Counted from the first letter of the stretch, positions 18,225 to 26,566 are shown. The stretch is DNA of 64,000 bases from Mucilaginibacter phenanthrenivorans (GCF_024721155.1 NZ_JAHVAP010000006.1:62001-126000), one strand, 5' to 3'. Made by a program: numbers and translations. The notes: generated by a model not told the origin, from the letters alone.

Positions 18225-18501
18225 TTTCCTCAACCAGTATTCCCTTAGCTTCGTCATTTATCTTATCTATTATTTGCGTACGCATCATCATCAACTCGTT
18301 TTTTATAACGGACGATTCAACGCGCAGGAACAGTTTTTTATCGTGGATAAATAATTCCTTTGTACGGTTTGCCATGGGTTTACCAACCAACTCGGGCCAA
18401 TGGGCCACTATTGATGTTTCATCAAACTTCCGTTTGATCTTGTAAACATTAAGCATTTGCTCAATAGCTTCCTTTAATGATTTATCATTTGCCTTACGCA
18501 T
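18211..18501 (-). CDS. DUF721 (DciA-like) protein
   Basis: 96-residue cytoplasmic protein of the DUF721 family, with the conserved core VAHWPELVGKPMANRTKELF followed by LFLRVESSVIKNELMMMR. The family includes DciA, the ancestral DnaB-helicase loader/partner, and commonly sits beside recF and dnaA in bacteria. Its start overlaps the recF stop by eight bases, so the two are translationally coupled. A role at replication forks is inferred from family and location. Confidence 0.88.
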   Translation of the reverse strand: MRKANDKSLKEAIEQMLNVYKIKRKFDETSIVAHWPELVGKPMANRTKELFIHDKKLFLRVESSVIKNELMMMRTQIIDKINDEAKGILVEEIIFL

Positions 18502-19594
18502 CTATTTCTCCCCCCTTTACTTTAAACAGCGTAATTGCTACACCTATATTATCAAATATACCCCTAACCCGCCCTTCACTAGTATCAGTAATAAATACCT
18601 GGCCAAAATCGTGGTTTGATATCATTTGCATTAGTTTGGTAACGCGCTGATCGTCCAGCTTATCAAAAATATCATCAAGCAGCAAAATGGGCTTAAATTT
18701 ATTCTGCTGATCAAGGAAACTATACTGCGCCAGTTTTAATGCTATCAGGAAGGATTTTTGCTGCCCCTGCGAGCCAAACTTTTTCATCGGCATACCATGA
18801 ATGGCAAATACCAGGTCGTCCTTATGGATACCGGCATTGGTGCGTTCGAGTACCCTGTCCTTCTCTATGTTTTTCTTCAATAAAGAGGCGAGATTATTTT
18901 GCAGTAACTGCGATTCATATACCATTTCCACCTGCTCAGCATCCTCACTTAAAAACCGGTAGTGCTTGTTAAATATTTCGGTAAAGCGCTCCATAAAAAG
19001 CTTACGCTTCTCAAAAATGCGATTCCCCGAAAGCGTTAACTGTTCATCGAGTACTTCCATTAATCCGGGGTCGTAACGCCCCGTATCAGCTATTTGCTTT
19101 AGCAGTGCATTTCGGTTAGCCAATACCTTATTATATACCAGCAATTCGTCGAGGTACACATTATCGGTTTGTGAGATCACATTATCGATAAACTTACGCC
19201 GCTCATCGCTTCCCTCAATAATAATGCTGATATCGTAAGGCGATACCATTACCAAAGGCAGCAGGCCAATATGATCTGCAAGCCGGGTATAATCCTTCTT
19301 ATTACGCTTAAATTGCTTTTTCTGGTTACGCTTTACCGAGCAGGCTATGTGTTCAATTTTACCATCCCGGTTAAAATTGCCGGTTATTATAAAAAAATCA
19401 GTTGCCTGTTTAATCTGCTGACTGTCTATCGGGTTAAAATAGCTTTTACATAACGACAGGTAATAAATAGCATCAAGCAAATTGGTTTTGCCGGCGCCAT
19501 TATTACCGGTAAAAACATTCACGCCCTCGCTAAAGGTTAACCCTGCTTCTGCATAATTTTTAAAGTTGATGACCGATAACTGCTTTAGATACAT
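18494..19594 (-). CDS. recF: DNA replication and repair protein RecF
   Basis: SMC-like ATPase that loads RecA at gaps. Walker A GNNGAGKTN (residues 30-38), signature region FGSQGQQKSFLIALKLAQ, and Walker B PILLLDDIFDKLD are complete. The length of 366 residues is typical. It is followed by, and overlaps, the DciA-like gene. Upstream lies a divergent gap filled by the inverted repeat at 19609-19699. Confidence 0.96.
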   Translation of the reverse strand: MYLKQLSVINFKNYAEAGLTFSEGVNVFTGNNGAGKTNLLDAIYYLSLCKSYFNPIDSQQIKQATDFFIITGNFNRDGKIEHIACSVKRNQKKQFKRNKKDYTRLADHIGLLPLVMVSPYDISIIIEGSDERRKFIDNVISQTDNVYLDELLVYNKVLANRNALLKQIADTGRYDPGLMEVLDEQLTLSGNRIFEKRKLFMERFTEIFNKHYRFLSEDAEQVEMVYESQLLQNNLASLLKKNIEKDRVLERTNAGIHKDDLVFAIHGMPMKKFGSQGQQKSFLIALKLAQYSFLDQQNKFKPILLLDDIFDKLDDQRVTKLMQMISNHDFGQVFITDTSEGRVRGIFDNIGVAITLFKVKGGEIDA

Positions 19595-19608
19595 AGAACG
19601 GGTAAAGT

Positions 19609-19699
19609 TAGTGATTAGCGATTAGAGATCAGAGATTAGTTTAAAATGCGTTTATTTTCGTATTGCAAGGGCCTAATCTCTAATTAACTAGTCTCTAGC
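19609..19699. repeat. Inverted repeat of GATTAGAGAT words, divergent gap
   Basis: The left arm (19611-19640) contains GATTAGCGATTAGAGATCAGAG; the right arm (19674-19697) contains the complementary CTAATCTCTAATTAACTAG. It belongs to the same word family as 3833, 7163, 32232 and 53431. Both flanking genes start away from it, so it is not a terminator. Confidence 0.7.
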
Positions 19700-19729
19700 C
19701 GTGCCCATAAATATTTAATTTAAAAGGTA

Positions 19730-19759
19730 TTGATAAAAATTTTGAAAACTGTATTTTTG
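19730..19759 (+). promoter_or_regulatory. Promoter of the TPR-protein gene
   Basis: TTG at 19730-19732 and TATTTTTG at 19752-19759 are separated by 19 bases, a good fit to the Bacteroidota promoter (TTG, 17-23 bases, TAnnTTTG). The ATG follows 22 bases downstream. Confidence 0.65.
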
Positions 19760-19781
19760 CAAACTTAATTTTAGAGAAGAA

Positions 19782-20459
19782 ATGTCAAAAACCCAGGCGA
19801 ATACCAAGGTAGTAGTGCAAGAAAAGAATTTTGGGCAAACCGGTAAGTTTGTTCGCGAGAACCAAAAGAGTCTAATATTTATAGTAGGTGCTATAGTAAT
19901 AATGATTATTGCTTATGTTGCCTATCAAAAATTTTATATAGCCCCGCAGGAAGTTAAAGCTTCCAACCAAATGCATGTTGCACAGGATTACTGGGCTAAA
20001 AAAGAGTGGGACAAGGCTATCAAAGGTTATGACAGCTACCCTGGTTTTGAAAAGATCATTTCTGATTACGGCAACACAAAAGCTGCTAATCTTGCCTATT
20101 TCTATTTAGGTATTGCTTACTTAAACAAAGGCGAATTTCAAAAAGCTATCGATAATTTAACAAACTATCGCGGAAACGACGGCATGGTTGCAGCAGAAGC
20201 GCTTGGCGGTACTGCTGATGCATACGTTGAATTGAAGGACTTCGATAAAGCATCAACCTATTTCAAAAAAGCTGCTGACAAAGCAAACAATAAATTTTTG
20301 ACTCCGCTGTACCTTAAAAAGCTTGGCTTAGTTTACGAAGCACAGAACAATAACAAGGACGCTGACGATACTTACAAAAAAATAAAAAGCGACTATCCTG
20401 AAAGTACCGAAGCACAAAGCATCGACGCATTTATAGCACGTACTGAAGCGAAACTTTAG
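19782..20459 (+). CDS. Membrane-anchored tetratricopeptide-repeat protein
   Basis: 225 residues. One membrane helix (about residues 30-48, IFIVGAIVIMIIAYVAY) follows a cytoplasmic N-terminus, then TPR-like helices with AYFYLGIAYLNKGEFQKAIDNL and GLVYEAQNNNKDADDTYKKI. The topology resembles YfgM-type periplasmic TPR proteins that assist secreted proteins, but this family is broad. It may be co-transcribed with ribH 104 bases downstream, although a repeat separates them. Confidence 0.85.
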   Translation: MSKTQANTKVVVQEKNFGQTGKFVRENQKSLIFIVGAIVIMIIAYVAYQKFYIAPQEVKASNQMHVAQDYWAKKEWDKAIKGYDSYPGFEKIISDYGNTKAANLAYFYLGIAYLNKGEFQKAIDNLTNYRGNDGMVAAEALGGTADAYVELKDFDKASTYFKKAADKANNKFLTPLYLKKLGLVYEAQNNNKDADDTYKKIKSDYPESTEAQSIDAFIARTEAKL

Positions 20460-20460
20460 A

Positions 20461-20559
20461 ATTTCGGAAGTCGGATGTTCGATTTCGGATTTATTTGAAT
20501 TCGAAATTGAACATCCGGATCGTTCTAACTCCGAAATAGAAAATTCGAAATCCGAAATA
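20461..20559. repeat. Inverted repeat of TTTCGGAT words before ribH
   Basis: The whole gap between the TPR gene and ribH is an imperfect inverted repeat of ATTTCGGA/TCCGAAAT words. Bases 20471-20492 are the exact reverse complement of 3883-3904. The right arm ends four bases before the ribH ATG, so if transcribed it would lie at the ribosome-binding region. Confidence 0.75.
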
Positions 20560-20563
20560 CAAC

Positions 20564-21058
20564 ATGGCTACCAGTCTTAAAAACTTATCTGATTTTTCTG
20601 AAACAGAAGTACCATCGGCCGCACCATACCATTTTGGGATAGTTGTTGCCGAGTGGAACCCCAATATTACAAATGCCTTATACCAGGGGGCATTTGACAG
20701 CCTGCTGGAACACGGCGCATTAAAAGAAAACATTCATGTATATCCTGTCCCGGGCAGCTTTGAATTAACGTCTGGCGCTGATTTATTATTAAAAAACAGT
20801 AAACTGGATGCAGTTATTTGCCTTGGCTGTGTTATACAGGGCGAAACCAGGCATTTCGATTTTATTTGCAATGCTGTAGCTAATGGCTTAAGTAATGTTG
20901 CAATAAAATACTCAAAACCAGTTATATTTGGTGTATTAACTACCGACAACCAGCAGCAGGCTGTTGAGCGTGCGGGAGGCAAACATGGAAATAAAGGTGT
21001 TGAAGGTGCTGTAACTGCCATAAAAATGGCTTATCTTGCAGAAACATTAAACGGCTAA
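20564..21058 (+). CDS. ribH: 6,7-dimethyl-8-ribityllumazine synthase
   Basis: Penultimate enzyme of riboflavin synthesis, forming icosahedral or pentameric shells. Conserved blocks include AEWNPNITNALYQGA, VPGSFELTSGADLLL, LGCVIQGETRHFDFI (catalytic His) and PVIFGVLTTDNQQQAVERAGG. The length of 164 residues is standard. No FMN riboswitch precedes it; only the inverted repeat is present. Other rib genes are not in the window. Confidence 0.96.
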   Translation: MATSLKNLSDFSETEVPSAAPYHFGIVVAEWNPNITNALYQGAFDSLLEHGALKENIHVYPVPGSFELTSGADLLLKNSKLDAVICLGCVIQGETRHFDFICNAVANGLSNVAIKYSKPVIFGVLTTDNQQQAVERAGGKHGNKGVEGAVTAIKMAYLAETLNG

Positions 21059-21089
21059 TTTTCGTAAAAGAACTAAGACGAATAAAAAC

Positions 21090-21200
21090 ATGAAGAAAGT
21101 AATTTACATCGCTCTTATCGCTTTAGTATTAGGCAGCATGGCTTCATGCTCCAACAAACTGTGCCCGGCTTATGGCTCTTACCCTAAAAGCGGGCGCTAA
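21090..21200 (+). CDS. Tiny lipoprotein, 36 residues
   Basis: ATG at 21090 opens a 36-codon frame ending in TAA at 21198. The product has a Lys-rich n-region, a hydrophobic stretch and a lipobox (SMASC, Cys about residue 20), then a short tail NKLCPAYGSYPKSGR. This looks like one of the very small Bacteroidota lipoproteins with a CPAY tail; no function is known. It lies 31 bases after ribH and could be co-transcribed. Confidence 0.7.
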   Translation: MKKVIYIALIALVLGSMASCSNKLCPAYGSYPKSGR

Positions 21201-21292
21201 CAGTTAAATGTCATTTTTTAATAATTGCCTAAAACCACAACAGGTTTTGTGTTGTTTTGTATTTTAATTGGGCAATAATCCTTATAAATTTT

Positions 21293-21622
21293 ATGAATTG
21301 GACATCGCTGGAGTCGGCAGAGCAAATTAATGCTATAAAAGGACAGGAAGGGTATAGTTTAATATTTAAACACAGCACCCGTTGCTCCATCAGTATGATG
21401 GTGAAAAAACGCTTCGAATTGGATTGGGATAAACTTCCCAATAACATCCCCCTATATTTTCTCGATCTTATAAAATACCGCGATCTCTCCAACCAGATCG
21501 CTTCAGATTTTATCGTTCATCACGAATCCCCTCAAATGCTGGTAATAAAAGACGGCGAATGTGTGCTTGATCTTTCGCATGGCGAGGTTTCTGTTGATGA
21601 GGCGATGTCAGTGATTGGGTAG
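21293..21622 (+). CDS. ytxJ: Bacillithiol-system redox-active protein YtxJ
   Basis: Monothiol bacilliredoxin-like thioredoxin fold, proposed to de-bacillithiolate proteins. The N-terminal TSLESAEQI, the active-site region FKHSTRCSIS (single Cys, TRCS) and the C-terminal DLSHGEVS block match the family. I chose ATG 21293 (MNWTSLE) because the 12 residues added by the upstream in-frame ATG at 21257 fall outside the domain. The start of the pathway, bshA, is encoded at 34044, so both the synthesis and use of bacillithiol are represented. Confidence 0.9.
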   Translation: MNWTSLESAEQINAIKGQEGYSLIFKHSTRCSISMMVKKRFELDWDKLPNNIPLYFLDLIKYRDLSNQIASDFIVHHESPQMLVIKDGECVLDLSHGEVSVDEAMSVIG

Positions 21623-21760
21623 TCCGAAAGATTTTAAAAGCTATAAAGCGTTTATATTTTGAGGAATTTCGAGTTTTTCCATCGATTTCGATCCAACAAC
21701 TTGAAGCTCTTTTATTTTATCTGTAATTAGTGTAAACTCTTTCTTTCCGACTTTCGGACT
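21621..21760. repeat. Inverted words AGTCCGAAAG/CTTTCGGACT between ytxJ and lipA
   Basis: AGTCCGAAAG at 21621-21630, overlapping the ytxJ stop, is exactly complementary to 21751-21760. The right side repeats CGACTTTCGGACTTTCCCGACTCTCGG words. The loop is about 120 bases, longer than in other copies. Confidence 0.5.
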
Positions 21761-21784
21761 TTCCCGACTCTCGGACTTTTTACA

Positions 21785-21792
21785 TACTTTTG
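21785..21792 (+). promoter_or_regulatory. Promoter -7 box abutting the lipA start
   Basis: TACTTTTG (TAnnTTTG) ends four bases before the lipA ATG at 21797. With a start point about 5-7 bases downstream, the transcript would begin at or near the ATG and be leaderless. Confidence 0.55.
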
Positions 21793-21796
21793 TATC

Positions 21797-22678
21797 ATGA
21801 TTGAATTGCCGGTTGTTCCTGCTGCAAGCCAGGCCCAGCGTAAGCCTGATTGGCTTAGGGTGAAGCTTCCTATCGGAAAAGAATACGCACATGTTCGTGG
21901 TTTGGTTGATGAGCATAAGCTGCACACCATTTGCGAAAGCGGTAATTGCCCTAACATGGGCGAATGCTGGGGTGCGGGTACTGCCACCTTTATGATATTA
22001 GGCAATATTTGCACACGTTCCTGCTCATTTTGTGCCGTTGCTACCGGGCGCCCATTGGCAGTTGATACCGATGAGCCAAACCGCGTCGCAAATTCAGTGA
22101 AGCTGATGCAGGTTAAGCATTGCGTTATTACCTCAGTCGACCGTGATGACCTTAAGGATGGTGGTTCCATAATCTGGGCTGAAACCATAAATGCTATTCG
22201 CCGGGAAAGCCCTGACACCACCCTGGAAACTTTATTGCCCGATTTCAGAGGAAACTGGGAAAACCTTGCCCGCGTATTGGAAACCAGGCCCGAAGTTGTT
22301 TCACACAACCTGGAAACGGTAAGACGCCTGACAAAGGAAGTACGTATCCAGGCTAAATATGATCGCAGTCTTGACTGTTTAAGGCATGTATCACAGGCAG
22401 GACTTCGTACCAAATCAGGCATCATGCTGGGTTTGGGCGAAACAGAAGCTGACGTGTTGGAAGCCATGGACGATTTATTGGAAGCGGGCGTACAGATCCT
22501 TACTTTAGGACAGTATTTGCAGCCTACGCGTAATCATCACCCGGTAATAGACTGGATCCATCCGGATCAATTTGACAGATACAAACAATTTGGGTTAGAT
22601 AAGGGTTTCAGGTATGTAGAAAGCGGACCGCTTGTTCGGTCTTCTTATCATGCAGAGAAACACCTGTTTGAAATTTGA
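21797..22678 (+). CDS. lipA: Lipoyl synthase
   Basis: Radical-SAM enzyme inserting two sulfurs into octanoyl groups of lipoate-dependent complexes. The auxiliary cluster motif (CESGNCPNMGEC) and the radical-SAM motif (CTRSCSFCAV) are intact, as is the C-terminal RSSYHAE serine motif. The length of 293 residues is usual. It lies 28 bases upstream of the ECF sigma gene on the same strand, but this is probably an accidental neighbour. Confidence 0.97.
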   Translation: MIELPVVPAASQAQRKPDWLRVKLPIGKEYAHVRGLVDEHKLHTICESGNCPNMGECWGAGTATFMILGNICTRSCSFCAVATGRPLAVDTDEPNRVANSVKLMQVKHCVITSVDRDDLKDGGSIIWAETINAIRRESPDTTLETLLPDFRGNWENLARVLETRPEVVSHNLETVRRLTKEVRIQAKYDRSLDCLRHVSQAGLRTKSGIMLGLGETEADVLEAMDDLLEAGVQILTLGQYLQPTRNHHPVIDWIHPDQFDRYKQFGLDKGFRYVESGPLVRSSYHAEKHLFEI

Positions 22679-22705
22679 TGATACATTTCATATCTTGAAC
22701 CCGAA

Positions 22706-23257
22706 TTGAGTAAGAAACGAAAAATATCGCTATCGGAAGAGGAATTGGTGCTTGCACTAAGGAATCGTGAAAAAATCGCTATCGAGGCGTTGTACGATAT
22801 GTATTCGTCATCTTTATATGGCGTTATCTCCCGTATAATAACTGATACGGCCGCCGCCGAAGATGTGCTGCAGGAAACCTTCGTAAAGATCTGGCATTCG
22901 TTTTCGAGCTATAGCACCGAAAAAGGCCGTTTGTTCACCTGGATGGTGAATATTGCGCGCAACCTGGCCATAGATAAATTAAGATCGAAGGATTTTAAGA
23001 ATCAAAATAAAAACCAGGAACTCGAAAATAACGTAACTTTCATAGACGAACAAAGAAACACGGTTTACAAACCTGAGCTATTGGGTATTAAGGAGTTAGT
23101 AGAAACACTAAAGCCTGAACAGAAGTCGATTCTTGATCTCGTGTATTTTAAGGGATATACCCACGTGGAGGCCGCCGATGAATTGGGCGTACCGCTTGGC
23201 ACCATTAAAACACGGCTTAGGATGGCTATACTCCAACTCAGAAAACATTTTAATTGA
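22706..23257 (+). CDS. RNA polymerase ECF sigma factor
   Basis: 183 residues with region 2 (YDMYSSSLYGVISRII, AAEDVLQETFVKIW, FTWMVNIARNLAIDKLR) and region 4 (LVYFKGYTHVEAADELGVP, GTIKTRLR), a SigK-like ECF. The start is TTG at 22706; the in-frame stop at 22679 excludes longer forms and no ATG lies before region 2. Its stop overlaps the TTG start of the anti-sigma gene (TTGA), so both products are coupled. Confidence 0.92.
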   Translation: MSKKRKISLSEEELVLALRNREKIAIEALYDMYSSSLYGVISRIITDTAAAEDVLQETFVKIWHSFSSYSTEKGRLFTWMVNIARNLAIDKLRSKDFKNQNKNQELENNVTFIDEQRNTVYKPELLGIKELVETLKPEQKSILDLVYFKGYTHVEAADELGVPLGTIKTRLRMAILQLRKHFN

Positions 23258-24096
23258 AGGGGAAAGTGGAAGATATTAAGGCATATATAGAATCGGGCAT
23301 TTTGGAACTTTATGTTCTTGGGGATATTACCCCGGAAGAAAAGTTGCAAGTGGAGACTATGGCTGCTAATCATCCGGTGATAAAGGCTGAACTGGACGAT
23401 ATTGAGCGCTCGATGGAGCAATATGCTGAACATAATGCAGTTGAGCCTTCAGAACAATTGCGTAGCAGGGTGCTAAACAGCATACTTACAAATTTCGGCG
23501 ATGACCGTAATTTTGATGCGAAAAACGAACCAGTTGTAAACAACGTTGTTGCGCTGCCAACGCAAAAGCCAAACAATTTTTATAAATACGCATTTGCAGC
23601 TTGCCTTGCCTTATTAATAGCAAGCGGCATAGCTTTGATGAATTTATATAATAAACTACAGGAGTCAAATACGCAAATAGCTATTTTGCAATCAAATAAC
23701 CAACATATTGCCAACAGGGTAAATTTTGTGGAAGGCGAATTAGGTATCCTTCGCGATACTTCCTTTAAGTTCCTCAAGTTAAATGCAACAGCACATGCAC
23801 CTGCAGGCGCCGCTGTTACTATTGCATGGAGCCCCGCAAAGAAAAAGGTAATGATTGATATGGCAAGCTTAAAAATGCCATTGAATGATAAGGCTCACCA
23901 ATACCAGCTTTGGGCCATTGTTGCCGGAAAGCCTGTTGATCTTGGTGTTTTTGATGCAAATCCTGATTCTACCGACATGAAAGAGATGAAGGAGATAGCT
24001 GCAGTAAAAACGGATGCCTTTGCTGTAACCCTCGAGCCGCGCGGCGGAAGCGTTAACCCTACCATGGATGAGATGATGGTATTGGGTAAGTTTTAG
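23254..24096 (+). CDS. Anti-sigma factor (RskA-like), inner membrane
   Basis: 280 residues: a cytoplasmic anti-sigma domain (about 1-75, with ESGILELYVLGDITPEEK and HPVIKAELDDIE), a single membrane helix (about 110-130), a short coiled-coil (LQESNTQIAILQSNNQHIANRV), then the periplasmic RskA C-terminal domain (WSPAKKKVMIDMASLKMP, YQLWAIVAGKPVDLGVF). It holds the adjacent sigma factor at the membrane until a periplasmic signal triggers release. It uses a TTG start overlapping the sigma stop. The gene lacks the zinc-binding HxxxCxxC motif, consistent with RskA. Confidence 0.9.
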   Translation: MKGKVEDIKAYIESGILELYVLGDITPEEKLQVETMAANHPVIKAELDDIERSMEQYAEHNAVEPSEQLRSRVLNSILTNFGDDRNFDAKNEPVVNNVVALPTQKPNNFYKYAFAACLALLIASGIALMNLYNKLQESNTQIAILQSNNQHIANRVNFVEGELGILRDTSFKFLKLNATAHAPAGAAVTIAWSPAKKKVMIDMASLKMPLNDKAHQYQLWAIVAGKPVDLGVFDANPDSTDMKEMKEIAAVKTDAFAVTLEPRGGSVNPTMDEMMVLGKF

Positions 24097-24208
24097 GTTG
24101 ATTAAGTTAGAATAAGTTGATTAGGTTGATTGAGTTTTAAAAACTTGGTCATCCCCGCAATACGAACTTAGTAAACTTAATCTAACCCATTCCAACTTAA
24201 TCAACTCC
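24096..24208. repeat. Inverted repeat of GGTTGATTAAG words after the anti-sigma gene
   Basis: The left arm (24096-24136) and right arm (24165-24208) are imperfect complements made of GGTTGATTAAGTT words, the same family as 11501-11685. It begins at the last base of the anti-sigma stop codon, in a convergent gap. Confidence 0.7.
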
Positions 24209-24443
24209 AAAAAAAATTATTTTCTTAAAACAATCTGCAAACCAAGTTGTTGTTCAGCTAATTTTACATCTACCAAAGTCGCTGAATAAATTTTTACTGT
24301 TTTTTGTAACTAAACAAATAGTCCAAACGTCTTATAGATATAAAATTTGAATACGGCTTTTGCTATCAATAAAATGATGTCAAAAAAAGTGTTTACAATC
24401 GCCCCATTGAGTATTTTGTTCTTTATAAGATCAGTTAATAGTT
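24209..24443. other. Gap between anti-sigma and NAD(P)HX genes
   Basis: AT-rich stretch without a recognisable gene. A 23-codon frame at 24374-24445 starts with two Met codons, is Lys-rich then hydrophobic (KKVFTIAPLSILFFI), and runs into the terminator at 24444. A near-match to a -7 box lies just before it. It could be the remnant of a signal peptide from a lost gene; there is not enough to call it coding. Confidence 0.3.
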
Positions 24444-24476
24444 AAAAAAGGTTGTACGATACTTACAACCTTTTTT
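24444..24476 (-). terminator. Terminator of the NAD(P)HX-repair gene
   Basis: AAAAAAGGTTGT and its complement form a 12-bp stem with flanking A- and T-runs, so it is symmetric and could work in both directions. It abuts the stop codon of the minus-strand gene at 24476. Confidence 0.8.
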
Positions 24477-25981
24477 TATGCCATTAATTTTGCCATTGTT
24501 GCCGGCAAACGCGCGGCCAATTGTGCGGGCATCACCACATTCAACCTGTTTGGCAGGGCCAGCTCGTCGCCAGCTTTACCATGTACATAAGCGCCTATTA
24601 TACAGGCTTCCTCCGAAGAATATTTTTGAGCCAATAAAGAAGTGATTATCCCGGTAAGTACATCGCCCATGCCACCTGTTGCCATGGCGGCATTGCTGGT
24701 GGTATTAAAATACACCTTACCGGTGGGTGTTATTATTATTGTATAGTCATTTTTTAGCAGGATATAAAGCCCGAGTTCCTTAGCCTTAACAAGTCCGGTT
24801 TGAATGCGGCTCCACCAATTGGCATGATCGCCAAACAGCCGATCAAACTCCTTCATGTGAGGAGTTAAAATACTATTGGGGGGAATTTCGCTCCAGAGTT
24901 CCCCATGCGTTGCAAGCAGGTTAAGCGCATCTGCATCAATTACGATGGGTTTCTCATAGTTTGTTAAAACATCGGCAAACAAAGCCAGCGCATCTTCCTG
25001 CTTTCCTAAACCCGGGCCAATTCCTATCGAACTAAATTTATCCCATTCAATAACCGGCACTTCTGCTCCGTTGCGCACCATAGCCATCAGCTCCGGCATG
25101 TAGCTGTTCAAAGCCGTCAATCCACTTTTAGGCACGCAGGCTGTAGTTAATCCCGAGCCAGCATAAGCACAGGCAGCAGCGCTTAGCAAGGCCGCTCCCA
25201 TGGTTTCTTCCTGTCCCGCCACTATAAGGGCATGACCATAAGTACCTTTATTGCTGAACTTATGCCTTGGCTTTAACAATTTACGAATATCCTTTTCCTC
25301 GACAGCCTGGTATGGTGAATTTAACGAGCGCACAAATTTTTCATCAATACCTATGTTAACTACCTCCCAGCAATCGATATAAGGCGTCGAATCCGGGAGT
25401 AAAAAATTGATCTTGGGCTGTTGAAATGTGATCACCAAATCTGCCTTTATAATAATGGCATCCGGTTGTATTTCTCCCTCGGAGAAAAAGCCTGTCGGCA
25501 CATCAACGGCTACTATTGTAGTCTTTAAACTGTTTAGATAATTAACCAACCGTTTATAATCGCCTTCAAGTGGCTTGTTCAACCCGCTACCGAGCAGGGC
25601 ATCAATGATTATTGGGCTACTTTCCGGCGGTAAGCCTTCCCCCGGTTTTATTTCTGTAAGCGAAATTGTGGTTTGCTGCAGCCTGTCAAAATTCGTATTA
25701 AAATCATCAGACGCCTTGTCCGAAAAACGGGCAACCTTAACATTTATCGATTTGTATTGATGCTCATTCAGCATCCTGGCAATAGCCAGTCCGTCGCCGC
25801 CGTTGTTGCCGGTGCCGCAATAAACGCTGATGGCCTTCTTTTTATCCGGGAAATGATTCACAAACCAGCCGACAAAAGCCTTTGACGCACGTTCCATTAA
25901 ATCAACAGAACTTATGGGCTCATTGGCTATAGTATAGGCGTCGCCTTCGCGAATTTGGGGAGAAGTTAACAATGGTAACAT
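24476..25981 (-). CDS. Bifunctional NAD(P)H-hydrate epimerase/dehydratase (NnrE-NnrD)
   Basis: Repairs hydrated NADH/NADPH. The N-terminal epimerase domain (about 1-215) has YCGTGNNGGDGLAIARML and IIDALLGSGL; the C-terminal ADP-dependent dehydratase (about 225-495) has KGTYGHALIVAGQEETMGAA, GIGPGLG, LTPHMKEFDRL and GGMGDVLTGIITSLL. The fused 501-residue form is the common bacterial arrangement. It lies 39 bases downstream of yoeB on the same strand, so read-through from the toxin operon is possible. Confidence 0.95.
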   Translation of the reverse strand: MLPLLTSPQIREGDAYTIANEPISSVDLMERASKAFVGWFVNHFPDKKKAISVYCGTGNNGGDGLAIARMLNEHQYKSINVKVARFSDKASDDFNTNFDRLQQTTISLTEIKPGEGLPPESSPIIIDALLGSGLNKPLEGDYKRLVNYLNSLKTTIVAVDVPTGFFSEGEIQPDAIIIKADLVITFQQPKINFLLPDSTPYIDCWEVVNIGIDEKFVRSLNSPYQAVEEKDIRKLLKPRHKFSNKGTYGHALIVAGQEETMGAALLSAAACAYAGSGLTTACVPKSGLTALNSYMPELMAMVRNGAEVPVIEWDKFSSIGIGPGLGKQEDALALFADVLTNYEKPIVIDADALNLLATHGELWSEIPPNSILTPHMKEFDRLFGDHANWWSRIQTGLVKAKELGLYILLKNDYTIIITPTGKVYFNTTSNAAMATGGMGDVLTGIITSLLAQKYSSEEACIIGAYVHGKAGDELALPNRLNVVMPAQLAARLPATMAKLMA

Positions 25982-26020
25982 ATAAGCTAAAGTTACGATT
26001 GTTTGGTTTTGTTTGGAGAA

Positions 26021-26275
26021 TTAATAATGATATCTGCATTGTAGTATAACAATAGCATTATCATCAATTTTATATACCAGCCTATGTTCGAGATTTATCC
26101 GCCGTGACCACCAGCCGGCAAAATTGTGTTTTAGGGGTTCCGGTTTTCCACTCCCCTCAAATGGAATCCGCTCGATTTCTTTTAATAATGAATTGACTTT
26201 GTTTAATGTTGCCTTATCAGTGTTTTGCCAGTATAGATAGTCTTCCCAGGCCTGATCAAGAAAAACTATCTTCAT
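26021..26275 (-). CDS. yoeB: YoeB-family ribosome-dependent mRNA interferase toxin
   Basis: 84-residue toxin that cleaves mRNA in the ribosomal A site. All E. coli YoeB catalytic positions are kept at identical numbering: E46 (GKPEPLK), R65 (EHRLVY), H83 and Y84 (CRYHY at the C-terminus), so it should be active. The start overlaps the antitoxin stop by four bases. It is expressed with and neutralised by YefM, and the complex represses the operon. Confidence 0.94.
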   Translation of the reverse strand: MKIVFLDQAWEDYLYWQNTDKATLNKVNSLLKEIERIPFEGSGKPEPLKHNFAGWWSRRINLEHRLVYKIDDNAIVILQCRYHY

Positions 26276-26526
26276 TCTTCGATAAGCTTTCTTTCTTTAC
26301 CTAGCCCATTTTCATAATCCTCAAGGCTTTTTAGCAATCTAGCAGCATTCTTCGGACTTTTAAGCAAATAAAAGGTCTCCTCCATACTTTCATAATCGGA
26401 CTTTGAAAGTACAACCACGTCTTCCCCATTAGCACTAGTAACAAAAAGAGGAGTGTGATTATTTCTTACCTTATCCAGGTATGACTTTAATTGTTGGCGA
26501 AAATTTGTGTAAGTGGTAACCTGCAT
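26272..26526 (-). CDS. yefM: YefM-family antitoxin
   Basis: 84 residues: an N-terminal Phd/YefM fold (MQVTTYTNFRQQLKSYLDKV, VLSKSDYESMEETFYLL) that dimerises and binds DNA, then an acidic flexible C-terminus that wraps the toxin. It is the first gene of the pair, the usual order. The TGTACA operator 40 bases upstream supports autoregulation. Confidence 0.94.
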   Translation of the reverse strand: MQVTTYTNFRQQLKSYLDKVRNNHTPLFVTSANGEDVVVLSKSDYESMEETFYLLKSPKNAARLLKSLEDYENGLGKERKLIEE

Positions 26527-26542
26527 TACTATCGATTTTCAA

Positions 26543-26550
26543 TAAAGGTA
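26543..26550 (-). promoter_or_regulatory. Possible -7 box of yefM-yoeB
   Basis: On the minus strand this reads TACCTTTA, one base off TAnnTTTG, 16 bases upstream of the yefM ATG. The TGTACA operator lies 16 bases further upstream, overlapping where a -33 box would be, so repressor binding would block RNA polymerase. Confidence 0.4.
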
Positions 26551-26566
26551 TAAAACGAATTTAATA

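Noticed and set aside
20461..20563. FMN riboswitch before ribH
   Set aside because: The 99-base gap is only an inverted repeat of TTTCGGAT words; none of the conserved RFN-element sequence is present.
21727..22467. 246-codon minus-strand frame opposite lipA
   Set aside because: It is a shadow of lipA, with low-complexity Ser/Arg composition and no motif; lipA motifs are intact on the plus strand.
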